From Syntrophorhabdus sp. (lineage in GTDB: Bacteria; Desulfobacterota; BSN033; UBA1163), in contig DYHU01000197.1 of the NCBI GenBank assembly GCA_020724025.1, positions 1-7,365 on the forward strand: DNA of 7,365 bases, given 5' to 3'. Position 1 is the first letter of the stretch. Each line of letters starts with the position of its first letter. The notes under the pieces are model-generated. The model had not been told where the DNA came from. It saw nothing but the letters and a program-made list of their open reading frames with translations, and made no database searches. A program made the translations under genes and the position numbers. Positions 1 to 6,337 of this stretch are shown in pieces.

Positions 1-425
1 AAGTGCATGCCGATGACCTTATCAGGTCTCCGGGTGACGGAAGCAATTTCCGTAATCGAAAGCCCTGATGTATTGGAGGCTAAGATGGTCTCTCTCGCAC
101 AGAGTTGGTCCAGTTCCTTATAGACCTCCTTTTTGAGCTCCATGTTCTCGATCACCGCTTCGATCACCACCCCCGCCCCTTTTACCGCCTCGACGATATC
201 GACCGTCCCGTTCACTCTGGACAGAAGCGTATCAGCCTGCTCCTTTGTCATCTTCCCCTTGCTGATTGCTTTCTCATAATTCTTATTAATAATGTTGAGG
301 CCTCCCTGGACGAAGCGGGCCTCGATATCCCTCATAGAGACCTCAATACCTGCCTCGGCACAGATCTGTGCAATCCCGGCCCCCATCAAACCCGCACCCA
401 GCACACAAATCTTTTTGATCTCCAT
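1..425 (-). CDS. 3-hydroxybutyryl-CoA (3-hydroxyacyl-CoA) dehydrogenase, N-terminal part, cut by window edge
   Basis: The 141 codons present begin MEIKKICVLGAGLMGAGIAQ, the classic start of the NAD-binding domain of 3-hydroxyacyl-CoA dehydrogenases (glycine motif GAGLMG at residues 10-15). Further in are the family signature SNTSGLSITEIA (about residues 119-130) and IGMH, cut just before the expected HFFNP motif that carries the catalytic histidine. Enzymes of this type (Hbd/PaaH) oxidise 3-hydroxyacyl-CoA to 3-ketoacyl-CoA, or run in reverse, in beta-oxidation or butyrate-type metabolism in the cytoplasm. The Rossmann fold starts at residue 5, so there is no N-terminal enoyl-CoA hydratase domain as in FadB. 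A stand-alone enzyme of about 280-290 residues is expected, but a longer FadN-like fusion cannot be excluded because the C-terminus is missing. The ATG at 423-425 is supported by GGAGG at 430-434, four bases upstream. The gene starts 264 bases downstream of the rluA-like stop codon. Confidence 0.9.
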   Translation of the reverse strand, partial: MEIKKICVLGAGLMGAGIAQICAEAGIEVSMRDIEARFVQGGLNIINKNYEKAISKGKMTKEQADTLLSRVNGTVDIVEAVKGAGVVIEAVIENMELKKEVYKELDQLCARETILASNTSGLSITEIASVTRRPDKVIGMH

Positions 426-463
426 TGTTCCTCCATGAGATAGAAAATAACCTCAAAATATTT

Positions 464-550
464 CCCCTCCCCTGGTGGGAGGGGATGAAGGGGAGGGGGA
501 ACTAAAATCAATTCACCCCCACCCTTTCCCTCCCCCATCAAGGGGGAGGG
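464..550. repeat. G/C-tract repeat with two hairpins and two opposed G-quadruplex motifs
   Basis: Two perfect palindromes lie in the gap upstream of the dehydrogenase. One pairs CCCCTCCC (464-471) with GGGAGGGG (477-484). The other pairs CCCTCCCCC (528-536) with GGGGGAGGG (542-550), and TTTTATTTTG follows on the plus strand. G-runs at 477-479, 481-484, 490-493 and 495-499, with loops of 1, 5 and 1 bases, fit the four-run G-quadruplex pattern on the plus strand. C-runs at 516-520, 522-524, 528-530 and 532-536 give a second such motif on the minus strand. The second hairpin plus T-run looks like a rho-independent terminator for plus-strand transcription, but no plus-strand gene lies to its left. 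The block resembles a dispersed intergenic repeat and may act as an mRNA 3'-end or leader structure for the minus-strand genes on either side. Confidence 0.7.
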
Positions 551-688
551 TTTTATTTTGATATAGACAACGGAAGAGACTTTATCAATAGGAGACTTGT
601 CTTGTCAAGGGTACCCTCTCCCTCAAATCCCGATGGAAACATTCTAGGGGACATCCTATATTGATCCTGTCAAGAGGGAAAACTGGCC

Positions 689-1387
689 CTATTTATTGTC
701 CATCAGCCTATTAAAATAACCCGGCAATCTGGTTTCAAAAGTCATTTGCTGGCCGGTGGCGGGGTGTTTGAAGGAAATCGATTTGGAATGAAGTGCCAGT
801 CTCTCGTAGCCATCATCGGTTTTTCCATATTTTCTATCACCTACAATCGGATGACTTTTATCAGCTAAATGGACGCGTATTTGATTCTTCCTGCCCGTCA
901 AAAGAGTAATCTCCAGCAGACTAAACTGTCTGGTTTCTTTAAGCACCTTATAAGCAGTCTGTGCCAATTTGCCTTTTGTGGTATCAGTTGTAGAATAGAC
1001 AATGAAAGCCTTGTTCTCGGCCAGATATGAGACAATGATCCCTTCTTTTTGGGGAAGCTGACCGTGAACCACCGCAATGTATTTCTTTTCTGTGTCTTTC
1101 CACTGAGCCTGCAAGAGCAGCTTAACTTCTTCGCTTTTTGCAAAGACCAACACGCCGGATGTCCACTGGTCCAGCCTGTGAACAGTGAAAATCCGGTTCC
1201 GCGACTTGGCGCAGCCTTTGCGTACATAATCGGTCAGAATGTAGTGAGCCGTCCTGGTTTTGTCAGTCTCCGTCCTGACAGTCAGTAGTCCTGCCGGTTT
1301 GTCCACGACGAGAGTATCCTTATCTTCATAGAGTATTTTCAACCCTCTCGGCAGATGTCTATTAGTAAAACGTTTTTTCTTAGGCAT
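689..1387 (-). CDS. RluA-family RNA pseudouridine synthase (no S4 domain)
   Basis: A 232-residue pseudouridine synthase of the RluA family, which isomerises specific uridines in rRNA or tRNA. The signature HRLDQWTSG lies at residues 70-78, and Asp73 is the expected catalytic aspartate. The family's RNA/uracil-pocket segment LLTGRKNQIRVHL follows at 162-174, then GDRKYG at 183-188. The usual HQIR is NQIR here, and the residues after HRLD are QW instead of the common RE/KD. The opening segment (about 15-36, ILYEDKDTLVVDKPAGLL) is typical, and there is no N-terminal S4 domain, so this is a short single-domain form. The RNA target cannot be told from sequence. I chose the ATG at 1385-1387 (MPKKKR) because GAGAG lies 8 bases upstream. 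An in-frame ATG at 1400-1402 adds five residues but has no visible Shine-Dalgarno. The gene is AT-richer than its neighbours. A sigma70-like promoter lies at 1527-1555. Confidence 0.88.
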   Translation of the reverse strand: MPKKKRFTNRHLPRGLKILYEDKDTLVVDKPAGLLTVRTETDKTRTAHYILTDYVRKGCAKSRNRIFTVHRLDQWTSGVLVFAKSEEVKLLLQAQWKDTEKKYIAVVHGQLPQKEGIIVSYLAENKAFIVYSTTDTTKGKLAQTAYKVLKETRQFSLLEITLLTGRKNQIRVHLADKSHPIVGDRKYGKTDDGYERLALHSKSISFKHPATGQQMTFETRLPGYFNRLMDNK

Positions 1388-1398
1388 ATTGAGTACTC

Positions 1399-1578
1399 TC
1401 ATATCTTGTGCAAGTTATAGTCGATTGCCACATCGCTATCAAATTGAAAAGTAAGGTCAGAGAAAGCTCGGTAGAGTAATACGGGAGAAAAAAGAAACTG
1501 ATAAGAACTCGCTCAAGGATGAGTGGAATATACGAAACGCGGAGTTGAATGTCAAACCTAAAGGAACACAAGATATGA
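1399..1578. repeat. 12-bp inverted repeat flanking the rluA-like leader
   Basis: The 12-mer TCATATCTTGTG at 1399-1410 recurs in inverted orientation at 1567-1578, so two copies face each other across 180 bp. The left arm covers the alternative upstream ATG of the pseudouridine synthase. The right arm lies upstream of the likely promoter, so both arms would not be on one transcript from that promoter. The match does not extend into longer terminal repeats. This could be a remnant of a small mobile element, a binding site for a regulator, or chance. Confidence 0.35.
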
Positions 1579-1728
1579 AAGAAGGTTTTGGGCCAGTATT
1601 CCAGATAACGATTAGTAAATGAAATCTTGCATCATCGTCGAAATCTGTCAACCAACGACTTCAGGAAGAAACATTCATGCTGACTATTTTTGTTTGTAAT
1701 CTAACTCGGGGTCAATGACTTTCGTATA
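1403..1728. other. Intergenic region between the GGDEF gene and the rluA-like gene
   Basis: These 326 bases separate the stop codon of the GGDEF gene from the pseudouridine synthase leader. I see no convincing coding sequence, tRNA or intrinsic terminator. Identifiable content is the promoter at 1527-1555, the right arm of the 12-bp inverted repeat (1567-1578), and a second TTGACA on the minus strand (1646-1651) without a matching -10 box. The separate promoter suggests the pseudouridine synthase is transcribed independently of the genes to its right. Confidence 0.5.
1527..1555 (-). promoter_or_regulatory. Sigma70-type promoter for the rluA-like gene
   Basis: Reading the minus strand, a perfect -35 box TTGACA (1555-1550) is followed by 17 bases and then TATATT (1532-1527), a five-of-six match to the -10 consensus. 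Both spacing and orientation suit the pseudouridine synthase. A transcript would begin near 1520 and carry a leader of roughly 130 bases. Confidence 0.65.
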
Positions 1729-3147
1729 TTACGGCATAGTCACTTTCTGTCCGACCAGATCTTTTGGATCAGCGGTGATGACCAGGTTGCGTGTCGAATT
1801 CTTGCCTTTGTACATCGCGCAATCAGATAGAAAGATCAGTTCCTCCGCACTCTGGGCGTGGACAGGACAGGCGGATACTCCGATGCATACGGTAATCAGA
1901 ACATTCAACCCCTCACGGCCCAGGAAGGAGTGGCCGGCCAGCATGGTGCGTATGCGTTCAGCGATCTGTTCGGCTGTGGTCAGGTTGGTGGCCTTTAACA
2001 CGATGGTAAACTCATCGCCGCCGTAGCGGACTACGACGTCATCATCCCGAACGCAACGGCGAAGTACCCGCGCAACCTCCACGAGTAACTGACTGCCCAC
2101 CTGGTGGCCGTAAAGGTCATTGACTCGTTTTAAATAGTCGATATCCAGAAACAGCACGGCGAACGGAGCACCGGACTCCCTATGATTAGCGAGTTCGCGG
2201 CCGATAGCCAGCTGGAGATAGCGAACGTTGTATAGGCCGGTCAAGGCATCCTGTAAGGCTAATTCTTTGGCGTTGGCGTAAAGGGTGGCGTTATGCCAGG
2301 CAAGAGCCGTGTGCCGTCTTATGAAATTAACTTCATCCATTATCTTTGCCGGCCAGGGGTTATCTTGCTCGTGGCGCAAAAGTATGAAGACACCCAATAA
2401 CGACTCGAGATTGCGTAAGGGAACAATCAAGGTCTCGGCGAAACCATTTTCACGCAGATTCTTGAATTCCCCGCCTGGAGTATCGAAAACGATTATGTAG
2501 GCTTCGGCTTCGTCTACGTGTTGGCGCATCGAGGGGATAAGTTCGTCCAAAAAGTTTTTGGATTCGCTGTCTTTCAAGCCTAAAAGCCCTTCCGTTTGAG
2601 GTACGGTGGAGATCGACGGCCAGTCCAGATAAAACGCCGCTCGAGGACCTGTCTCCGCCACCAGAGCGGTTAAGGTTGCAGTACGCACACCCTCCCCCTC
2701 AAGTTGGGTTGTAATTCGCTGGCAGGCGCTGTAGAGTTTTATAGAGTCCCGCAGTTCCTCGTTTTCCTTGAGCAGGCGGTCTTCCTCCAGGACACGGTGC
2801 AAGATCATCAGCATCAATTGCGGCTCGACCGGCTTGGGCAAGATTTCGGCTGCGCCGGAGCGGAAAGCTTCACCAGCGAAACTGAAGCCCTCCAGTTCGA
2901 CCGACAGAACCACCGGAGTGGCAGGCCGAACCCGCAAAGTCTGAGCGATGTATCTATGGGAATCTCCTTCGTGCGGCAGGTCGATCAGCACGAGATCGGC
3001 GGGGAAGCGGGATAGGGTCGTTTCCAAGTCGTTCAGGGCTGCGCCTTCGGCCAGGTAACCGCCGTCGTTAAGGTTTTTCAAATACCAATCGCGCAGGAAC
3101 TGATCGTCCCCGACGAATAGGATCATCTTTTTACCCAAAGTAGGCAA
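1729..3147 (-). CDS. REC-GAF-GGDEF response-regulator diguanylate cyclase
   Basis: A 472-residue soluble signalling protein that should make cyclic di-GMP from two GTP in response to a phosphorelay. Residues 8-120 are a receiver domain, with acidic pair D14/D15, phospho-acceptor D56 (in DLVLIDLP), S82 and K105 (LPKP). A heptad-like helix (about 118-150) leads to a GAF-like sensor region (about 150-285). The GGDEF domain covers about 297-458, with start motif DALTGLYNVRYL, metal-binding D335, ND at 343-344, GH at 347-348 and the intact active-site loop GGDEF at 376-380. R367-D368-D369-D370, five residues before it, matches the RxxD inhibitory site, so product feedback inhibition is likely. One deviation is GS where GD is usual (351-352). 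There are no membrane segments. The start is TTG, chosen for its Shine-Dalgarno. The gene looks GC-richer than its neighbours. It lies 96 bases after the MEMO stop codon. No partner histidine kinase is visible. Confidence 0.9.
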   Translation of the reverse strand: MPTLGKKMILFVGDDQFLRDWYLKNLNDGGYLAEGAALNDLETTLSRFPADLVLIDLPHEGDSHRYIAQTLRVRPATPVVLSVELEGFSFAGEAFRSGAAEILPKPVEPQLMLMILHRVLEEDRLLKENEELRDSIKLYSACQRITTQLEGEGVRTATLTALVAETGPRAAFYLDWPSISTVPQTEGLLGLKDSESKNFLDELIPSMRQHVDEAEAYIIVFDTPGGEFKNLRENGFAETLIVPLRNLESLLGVFILLRHEQDNPWPAKIMDEVNFIRRHTALAWHNATLYANAKELALQDALTGLYNVRYLQLAIGRELANHRESGAPFAVLFLDIDYLKRVNDLYGHQVGSQLLVEVARVLRRCVRDDDVVVRYGGDEFTIVLKATNLTTAEQIAERIRTMLAGHSFLGREGLNVLITVCIGVSACPVHAQSAEELIFLSDCAMYKGKNSTRNLVITADPKDLVGQKVTMP

Positions 3148-3152
3148 AACTA

Positions 3153-3161
3153 CTCCTCCCC
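3153..3161 (-). promoter_or_regulatory. Shine-Dalgarno that fixes a TTG start for the GGDEF gene
   Basis: The minus strand reads GGGGAGGAG here. Its GGAGG core (3155-3159) sits 7 bases before the TTG at 3145-3147, which is ideal spacing. The first in-frame ATG, seven codons later, has no comparable site and would start inside the first strand of the receiver domain. TTG is therefore the preferred start. Confidence 0.8.
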
Positions 3162-3184
3162 TGAAATCAAAAACCTTTCCTCAT

Positions 3185-3218
3185 CTACGATGGACTTCGC
3201 CGTTAAGTCGCTTCGTAG
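3185..3218 (-). other. Two-part hairpin in the MEMO-GGDEF gap
   Basis: CTACGA (3185-3190) pairs with TCGTAG (3213-3218). After a small internal loop, GACTT (3193-3197) pairs with AAGTC (3205-3209) around a 7-base loop. On the minus-strand transcript it falls between the MEMO stop codon and the strong Shine-Dalgarno of the GGDEF gene. It has no directly adjoining U-run, so it is not a classic terminator. It could protect or separate mRNA segments, or be part of a leader. It lacks features of known cyclic di-GMP riboswitches. Confidence 0.4.
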
Positions 3219-3243
3219 TTTAAGGTTGATGTCCAAGCAGTCC

Positions 3244-4089
3244 TCACCCATACAGAATCCCTGCGTAACCCACGAAACTATCGTCCGGCATAATTTCATA
3301 ACTGGTATAGTAATCGAGGAGAACTCCCTTGTCCGCTCCCAGGGCTTTGCAGGTGGCTATCGCAGAAACGGCCGCACCGGCGCTGCAGGCGCTGTCATTC
3401 TCCTCCGCATGCTTCAGCAGGCCTCCAGTATCCATCTTCAATGCATGATCGATAAACCCCTTATCGTTCTCTTTCTTTACCCACTCTACAGCAGATGGAC
3501 CCATCCCTCTTTTAACAAATCCATAATTGGGACCGTAGTGTGTGAGATCGGTTGAACCGATGGCGAGGATGGAGACTCCCCTCTCTTTCGCCAACCCGGC
3601 CACTTCCTCTCCCAAACTTTTTGATTTGAGAGACGAAGGCGACCGGATGGCAAGAAGTTTCGCATCGGGGAAGAAATACTTGACCATCGGCAGTTGAATT
3701 TCAATCGTATTGTCGCCACTGGAGGGACTTTCCGTCCTCACTTCGATTCTCTTCATCAGGCTCCTGGCAAAATCCGTATCGATCTCCATATCTCCAAACG
3801 GAGTCTCACAGGAACTCTCCATGACCATCCGCGGAAAGTCTCCAGGGCCGAGATGGCCGCCGTAGAGAACGATCAGGTCAGCCCTCCCTTTTGACTTCAG
3901 GAAATGGAATACCCTTGCCGCAAGCTTACCGGAAAAATACCAGCCCGCATGGGGGACAATTCCTCCCCGGACTGTTTTCAGTGAGACAGAGGGCGACCAA
4001 CCCTCCAGAAAGGATTCGATCTCTCTCTGGCACTCCTTCTTATCCGCAGGATACCAGCCCCGAGGCAAACCTCTCACTCTTCGGCTCAT
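3244..4089 (-). CDS. MEMO-family protein (AmmeMemoRadiSam system protein B)
   Basis: A 281-residue protein of the MEMO1/AmmeMemoRadiSam-B family, an alpha/beta fold related to metal-dependent extradiol dioxygenases. The bacterial role is not settled. Recognisable blocks are PHAGWYFSGK (46-55), YGGHLGPGDF (76-85), ETPFGDMEID (95-104), QLPMVKYFFPDAK (132-144), STDLTHYGPNYGF (179-191), CSAGAA (235-240) and SFVGYAGILYG at the C-terminus. As I recall the human MEMO1 site (H49, H81, D189, H192, C244), the equivalents here are H47, H79, D181, H184 and C235, so the metal/active-site set appears complete. The usual EHS.E.QLPF block reads DNTIEIQLPM, losing its histidine. The ATG at 4087-4089 has GGGAG (4096-4100) 6 bases upstream. 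The frequent partners, an AMMECR1-like protein and a radical SAM protein, are not in this window, so here the protein stands alone between argS and a GGDEF gene. Confidence 0.88.
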   Translation of the reverse strand: MSRRVRGLPRGWYPADKKECQREIESFLEGWSPSVSLKTVRGGIVPHAGWYFSGKLAARVFHFLKSKGRADLIVLYGGHLGPGDFPRMVMESSCETPFGDMEIDTDFARSLMKRIEVRTESPSSGDNTIEIQLPMVKYFFPDAKLLAIRSPSSLKSKSLGEEVAGLAKERGVSILAIGSTDLTHYGPNYGFVKRGMGPSAVEWVKKENDKGFIDHALKMDTGGLLKHAEENDSACSAGAAVSAIATCKALGADKGVLLDYYTSYEIMPDDSFVGYAGILYG

Positions 4090-4112
4090 AGCTCGCTCCC
4101 TATTGAGTAAGG

Positions 4113-4181
4113 AGTTCGGAGTTCAGAGTTCGGAGCATAAAAATTAAAAACTCCGAACACCGAACTAAATTACTCCGAACT
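4113..4181. repeat. TTCGGAG heptad repeats forming a nested hairpin between argS and MEMO gene
   Basis: Three tandem 7-mers, TTCGGAG, TTCAGAG and TTCGGAG, run from 4115 to 4135. Inverted copies CTCCGAA and CACCGAA follow at 4151-4164, and another CTCCGAA at 4173-4179. The outer arms AGTTCGGAGT (4113-4122) and ACTCCGAACT (4172-4181) pair over 10 bp, and GTTCGGAG (4128-4135) pairs with CTCCGAAC (4151-4158) around an A/T-rich loop. The block begins directly after the argS stop codon on the transcribed strand and ends 23 bases before the MEMO start. It may act as a processing site, attenuator or 3'-end stabiliser. It looks like one member of an expanding simple-repeat family rather than a conserved regulatory element. 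Confidence 0.7.
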
Positions 4182-4182
4182 G

Positions 4183-6144
4183 TTATATTCTCTCAATCGC
4201 AGGCATCCCCATCAGCCTGAGCATGCTTTCCATCACGATTTGAAATGCCCGCACCAGTGAAAGCCTGAAGGTTCGTAAACCCTGGTCCTGAAGGTGGATG
4301 AATGGTGTCTGGACCTTCGACTCAGGATCGGGGTGTTCATAGAAGTTCGTAAAAGAGGTGGCAAGATCAAAGGCATACTCCGTCAACTGGGAAACCCTTA
4401 AATTCTTCCCGGTCCTGACGACCACGGAAGCAAATCTCGATAGGGCTTCCATCAGGCCTCTCTCTGTCTCCGTCAATTGGACAGGGACCGCCTCCTTCCC
4501 CCAATGAGTGTCAATCTTTCTTTCTTCGGTCTTCCTCAAGATGCTACAGGCCCGTGCATGGGCATATTCGAGATAGACCCCTGTATCTCCGGTTGTCTTG
4601 AGGGCTTCGTCGAAATCGAAGATGATCTGACTCTCAAGGGTGAATTTGAGAAGGTAATAACGGATGGCCGCAGAAGCCAGCGCACTGGCAACACTCTCCT
4701 CGAGGGGATGATCTGCCTTCTCCACCACCTTCTTCTTCACCATCTCGATAAAATCCTTTGCCTTCACGCCCGTTCCGGAACGGCCCGACATGGCAACGGA
4801 TCTCTTCTCTTCCGTCTCTTCCGCGCCTAAAATTCGTGCGGCCTGGGGAGAAAGATTGACCACCTCGTAGGCCAGATGAATCGATCGCTCCGCCTCTTTC
4901 TCAAAGCTTATCTGCCGGAGACATTCGCTCACCACCTGCTGGGGATAGCTCTGCCTTACATCGATCACATTGATCACCTGATCAGCCTTTCCGAAACGCT
5001 TTGAAATCTGATGGCCGTGTTTGCCCTCCTTCGATGTGGTCCAGAGCATCTCGCCATTGGCCTGCTTTCCCCAGGTCTGATAAAAAAAGTCTTTCGTTAG
5101 AAGTCCGAATTTCCAGAGCTGATAGGCGATATCCTTTGCCGTATAGGTGATGCTCCCGTTGGAGCGGACCAGAATCTTATCCAGACTCTTTACCCCTTCG
5201 CTCGTTTCCACAATCCCGCCAAAGGGAACAACCCAGCACCCCTTATTCGGCCCTTCTGTCTCGAATCGGAGCCCTCCCCTCTCCTTCAGGAGTTCGAAGG
5301 TGGCTTCCCAGAAGCCCTGATGGATGATATCCGACTCCCAGTTGAGAAGGTCGTAAAAGATGGAGAGTTGTGCCACGGTCTCAAGATGGGATTGAACAAT
5401 CCGAATGGCCAGTTTTTTGGCGAAGATGGCAACAGGGTGTTGCCCGCCTTCGATCTGATGGAGAATCTCTTCCCGCCTCTCCTTCAGGGATGGATCTTTT
5501 TCAACCTCACCCTGGAAACGGGCATAGAGGTCCCAGCAGAAATAGTCGAAGGGCCGACCCTTAGGAACCTTTTCCCATATCGATCTAAAATCGGAGGCCC
5601 CTTCTTTGAAAAAGGGAGGATCGAGATAGAGGAGGGCTGTGACCACATCGACCACCTGAACCCCGGTGTCATCGATATAGTTGCAAACCTCCGTTGAATA
5701 ACCGAGCCATTTGAAAACTCTGGCAACCGTATCTCCCAGGACCGAATTGCGGAGGTGGCCAATATGCATGGCCTTATTGGGATTGACACTCGTATGTTCG
5801 ACGAAGACCTTTTCTTTCTCAACCGATTGGGGTCTCCCGAAGAAATCCCCCTTTTCGAGGGTCTCAGGGATCAGTTCCTTTGCCAGATAAGGCCAATCGA
5901 CCTTAAAATTGATATATCCGGGAGGAGTAAGCATGACTTCCTGAATATATGGAGGAAGATTCACCTTCAGTTTTTCAACCACTTCCTTCGCAATCTCCAT
6001 CGGCGGACGCTTTCTCTCCTTGGCAAGCGAGAGGCAGATGGCGCTCGAAAAATCCCCCATCTCCTTCTGAGGAGGAACATTAAGAGGGATCTCCTCTGCC
6101 CCCAGAATGCTCTTTAATAATTCTGCTATCCCTTCCCTGATCAT
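4183..6144 (-). CDS. argS: Arginyl-tRNA synthetase (arginine--tRNA ligase)
   Basis: A 653-residue class I aminoacyl-tRNA synthetase that charges tRNA-Arg with arginine using ATP. Residues 1-90 form the ArgRS-specific N-terminal domain (QKEMGDFSSAICLSLAK at 26-42; PPGYINFKV at 74-82). The catalytic core follows, with EHTSVNPNKAMHIGHLRN (116-133, HIGH motif at 127-130) and NYIDDTGVQVVDVV (155-168). The KMSKS loop is replaced by AMSGRSGTGVKAKDF (451-465), the degenerate form seen in many ArgRS. The C-terminal anticodon-binding DALR domain starts near YLEYAHARACSILRK (524-538). At 653 residues it exceeds the common 550-590, with extra sequence at about 172-260. The ATG at 6142-6144 is the only usable start: an in-frame TAA lies at 6166-6168. 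GGGAG (6149-6153) is its ribosome binding site. REP palindromes begin about 28 bases upstream. The frame is open throughout, with no sign of decay. Confidence 0.96.
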   Translation of the reverse strand: MIREGIAELLKSILGAEEIPLNVPPQKEMGDFSSAICLSLAKERKRPPMEIAKEVVEKLKVNLPPYIQEVMLTPPGYINFKVDWPYLAKELIPETLEKGDFFGRPQSVEKEKVFVEHTSVNPNKAMHIGHLRNSVLGDTVARVFKWLGYSTEVCNYIDDTGVQVVDVVTALLYLDPPFFKEGASDFRSIWEKVPKGRPFDYFCWDLYARFQGEVEKDPSLKERREEILHQIEGGQHPVAIFAKKLAIRIVQSHLETVAQLSIFYDLLNWESDIIHQGFWEATFELLKERGGLRFETEGPNKGCWVVPFGGIVETSEGVKSLDKILVRSNGSITYTAKDIAYQLWKFGLLTKDFFYQTWGKQANGEMLWTTSKEGKHGHQISKRFGKADQVINVIDVRQSYPQQVVSECLRQISFEKEAERSIHLAYEVVNLSPQAARILGAEETEEKRSVAMSGRSGTGVKAKDFIEMVKKKVVEKADHPLEESVASALASAAIRYYLLKFTLESQIIFDFDEALKTTGDTGVYLEYAHARACSILRKTEERKIDTHWGKEAVPVQLTETERGLMEALSRFASVVVRTGKNLRVSQLTEYAFDLATSFTNFYEHPDPESKVQTPFIHLQDQGLRTFRLSLVRAFQIVMESMLRLMGMPAIERI

Positions 6145-6172
6145 CCTTCTCCCTTCCGATCCTTTTTAGGGC

Positions 6173-6251
6173 AACCCCCGATAGGCGGGGTTTTCCAACC
6201 CTGTAATTCCCCAACCCCCGATAGGCGGGGTTTTCCAACCCCGTGATGATG
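6173..6251 (+). repeat. REP class A tandem pair, units 1 and 2 (40-bp period)
   Basis: Unit 1 starts at 6173 and unit 2 at 6213, exactly 40 bases apart, and they are identical over most of their length. Each carries AACCCCCGATAGGCGGGG, the TTTTCC loop region and AACCC. Alternating AACCCC and GGGGTT blocks allow two mutually exclusive hairpins. Unit 1 has CCTG where the complete palindrome needs CCCGCC, so its outer stem is lost. The pair ends only 28 bases from the argS start codon and must lie in, or next to, the argS promoter or leader. Confidence 0.85.
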
Positions 6252-6337
6252 AGTGCGCCTCCGATAGAAAATGCTGGCGGGACAGGAATGTCCCGCCTAT
6301 CATAATTTAACTCGCTTCGGTCATTTTCGTAATCCCC
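6229..6337. repeat. 109-bp perfect direct repeat, left copy
   Basis: This block is identical base for base to 7016-7124, 787 bases to the right. It contains the 3' part of a class A unit, a 30-odd base linker starting TGATGATGAGTGCG, a class B palindrome, and the tail ACTCGCTTCGGTCATTTTCG. Similarity continues leftwards with two mismatches (ATAGGCGGGG against ATAGACGAGG). The two copies flank the transposase gene. Confidence 0.95.
6276..6301 (-). repeat. REP class B palindrome
   Basis: GGCGGGACA (6276-6284) and TGTCCCGCC (6289-6297) form a perfect 9-bp stem around GGAA, which is TTCC when read on the minus strand. CTATC (6297-6301) gives GATAG at the 5' base on the minus strand, so the unit is oriented opposite to the class A units to its left. 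Confidence 0.85.

Noticed and set aside
105..443. Plus-strand open frame of 112 codons
   Set aside because: It is the antisense shadow of the 3-hydroxyacyl-CoA dehydrogenase gene, which has clear family motifs on the minus strand.
528..560. Rho-independent terminator on the plus strand (G/C stem followed by TTTTATTTTG)
   Set aside because: The shape fits, but no plus-strand gene ends here and the hairpin is part of a G/C-tract repeat. It is recorded as repeat structure, not as a confirmed terminator.
1646..1651. Second minus-strand TTGACA upstream of the rluA-like gene
   Set aside because: No acceptable -10 box at 16-18 bases spacing. The promoter at 1527-1555 is far better.
1380..1651. Two minus-strand open frames of 63 and 64 codons upstream of the rluA-like gene
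   Set aside because: No ribosome binding site, no recognisable protein features, and they overlap each other and the promoter region.
3148..3243. Cyclic di-GMP riboswitch ahead of the GGDEF gene
   Set aside because: The hairpin at 3185-3218 lacks the conserved core sequences of known cyclic di-GMP riboswitches, and the gap is too short for a full aptamer plus expression platform.
4477..6117. Several long open frames on the plus strand and in alternative minus frames within argS
   Set aside because: They overlap argS completely, show no recognisable motifs and have no ribosome binding sites. They are composition-driven shadows.
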